DNA from: UBA1181 sp045600225 | GTDB taxonomy: Bacteria; Bacteroidota; Bacteroidia; Bacteroidales; Paludibacteraceae | DNA: 64,000 bases | Assembly: GCA_045600225.1 (NCBI GenBank) | Contig: JAZRXL010000072.1 | Span: forward strand, 62,001-126,000 | Direction: 5' to 3' | Shown here: piece after piece, positions 63,801 to 64,000 of the stretch | Position numbering within the stretch: position 1 is the stretch's first letter | Layout of the letters: each line of letters opens with the position of its first letter | Notes under the pieces: generated by a model | The model's input: the letters and a program-made list of their open reading frames with translations, nothing else | Database searches by the model: none | Told to the model about the DNA's origin: nothing | Translations under genes and position numbers: made by a program

Positions 63801-64000
63801 GATTTGGGATTGGACATTAGAAGGAACTGTTAATATTATCAACGATACGGCGCAAGTATTCTATCCTGCTGGGCTGTCGGGTACAGCAACAAAAGAGGGT
63901 GTTGTGAAGATATCGGTAGATAATAGTGGTGATAACTTCTGTGCTCCTGCAGAACCGATGTCTATTCCTTACAAGGTTTATAATGTATCGTATGGAATTA
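60886..64000 (+). CDS. Large exported protein, 3' end outside the window (candidate type IX cargo)
   Basis: The frame opens at ATG 60886 and stays open for 1,038 codons to the window edge. A signal peptide is clear (ALSFLALTFVCSSASA, cleavage near residue 32). The mature part is beta-rich with several Ig- or PKD-like segments introduced by C-x-G-x-x-V-x-L motifs, such as CSGENVTLEA, CPGDEVYMTT and CDGRDVELVA. A jellyroll-like stretch (about 385-710) includes FYETFGYFMD and DMLLDDISFSVCLP, a D-D-I-S-F motif common in adhesin or carbohydrate-binding modules. Size and repeats suggest a surface adhesin. The type IX sorting domain expected at the C-terminus cannot be checked here. Confidence 0.8.
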   Translation, partial: MKNIKNLTFELWTRYALSFLALTFVCSSASALTIKEDAHWNGSYTVKEIGDKYLIECNGYNGQIRVSGINHTSVDQCVDFKGWNADGDYVFQPNNQVTGSYCLSYDNESKVLILACGDCGANIVADKQIICSGENVTLEAVGVNSDDTWRWGTVSGTDTTWLDYDNQASIVVKVDAPTMFVVEQTMASTDVNTYSLLIETSLSACGYTVSVSTTNTCPGDEVYMTTDYAEGTLYEVKDASGAVVGESATPEVKFIVNADMTYAMYADGVLIGKASVKTSECSFFVTSYFPTSTCLQAKNYLMVVGSIVLDDVTNNVYIWEESSDKENWSVIEGETASWLPVYPSENTYYRAKYKGRYTSPFFYDVPDCSKNEACNGLQTRVLFYETFGYFMDANTYANKTGMFRDEMVVPWSVSAYNSSDALLGTAGVSDGVDYLDRIYANDGTGYYTARAEKGDRLEVSTESTSQFHVMNYVAPDPDGHVVTATKFEWDESGKSNQFVGTNGHLFLAANPMLSNYNWITSKGGDRAFRLQDGYYALVARPDSVDQNEGKDYAKCSDATGNVNGAMLFVNSGRTDVSQSAIYAQRVELGCAADRFSFGMSIRNAAIQEGLNPVNVSVLLLEDISETLPDEYRTLTTIQAEHILSDDISSGDIPSAATDWTRIDQYVKIDGGRKVTSLWVVLYNNGKSGDGNDMLLDDISFSVCLPKAELSANIDGELITGDVAVCDGRDVELVASQKGNYIVNPRYLFQYYDAAKGEWVDMKDYSTSSTYEETTVKISVTDSKFIGDVKYRVIIGASAEELRQVAANPTDVCNEFLVAESDILVYNTYGGPMCDNVNMPFCFVEGDTVIVEGCRNLSNPNHSWKAFWKNSKGDILVDTADFTAKASDKLFLVVEKDQSVTVYDREGKKTMVTDFEGISNLQFVGIDEGDCVHDQKFVLTPKHIVELSFDGTSAIGCDSILVQVKKDVPEAKLIWDWTLEGTVNIINDTAQVFYPAGLSGTATKEGVVKISVDNSGDNFCAPAEPMSIPYKVYNVSYGI

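Overview
The window is a low-GC chromosomal segment of a member of the Bacteroidota, most likely order Bacteroidales. Evidence: type IX secretion genes (a 2,528-residue SprA and the DUF4835/PorD family), the neighbourhood bamD-rpoZ, Bacteroidota-only families (DUF4286, DUF5606, DUF6057, START-like), several calycin-like lipoproteins, few Shine-Dalgarno sites, and many promoters of the phylum's form TTTG-N19/20-TAnnTTTG. The species cannot be named from the sequence. Almost all genes are ordinary chromosomal genes. I see no IS element, prophage, integrase or CRISPR array.

Layout. 1-2.1 kb: the end of a Rid-domain gene, a 36-codon remnant of a type IX sorting domain, then sufS-sufE. 2.1-7.5 kb: two paralogous TonB-dependent receptors with a calycin-like lipoprotein. 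7.5-11.4 kb: tRNA-Cys, a HAD phosphatase, a YfcE-type phosphodiesterase and a GH3 lipoprotein. 11.5-17.0 kb: a MarR-TolC-HlyD-two ABC-2 permease efflux operon with no ATPase gene. 17.0-21.0 kb: exbB-exbD-tonB followed by a DJ-1-like gene and two lipoproteins. 21-24.3 kb: a START-like protein, an LptF/G permease and ribBA. 24.3-26.4 kb: a chorismatase/Rid-like protein, ruvC and DUF4286. 26.5-31.6 kb: a kinase-RapZ-C fusion, then thrC-hisH-hisF-Nudix-FHA. 31.9-33.7 kb: DUF5606, bamD and rpoZ.

33.8-51.1 kb: ruvA-sprA-lipoprotein on the minus strand, and on the plus strand an SLBB polysaccharide exporter, a Wzz-like chain-length protein, coaBC, porD, recN and rnhB. 51.2-56.8 kb: proA, proB, an acyl-CoA synthetase, its XRE-cupin regulator and proC. 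56.8-60.2 kb: a CxxCH beta-propeller lipoprotein behind a DUF6057 membrane protein whose frame is broken by an in-frame amber codon. 60.3-64 kb: a TerB-like protein and the first 1,038 codons of a large exported protein that runs off the window.

Three themes tie the genes together. The exb-ton operon can energise the TonB receptors, and calycin-like lipoproteins occur at both loci. Type IX secretion recurs: SprA forms the outer-membrane translocon, PorD is an accessory protein, the SLBB/Wzz pair could serve the surface polysaccharide on which cargo is anchored, and there is a sorting-domain remnant and a candidate cargo. Cell-wall and envelope metabolism appears in the amino-sugar-kinase/RapZ fusion, LptF/G and BamD. 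Leads most worth following are the SprA-linked lipoprotein with two GW...ERPDV repeats, the amber-interrupted DUF6057/CxxCH pair, the kinase-RapZ fusion, and the splitting of the bamD-rpoZ-coaBC-porD-recN block by sprA and polysaccharide-export genes.
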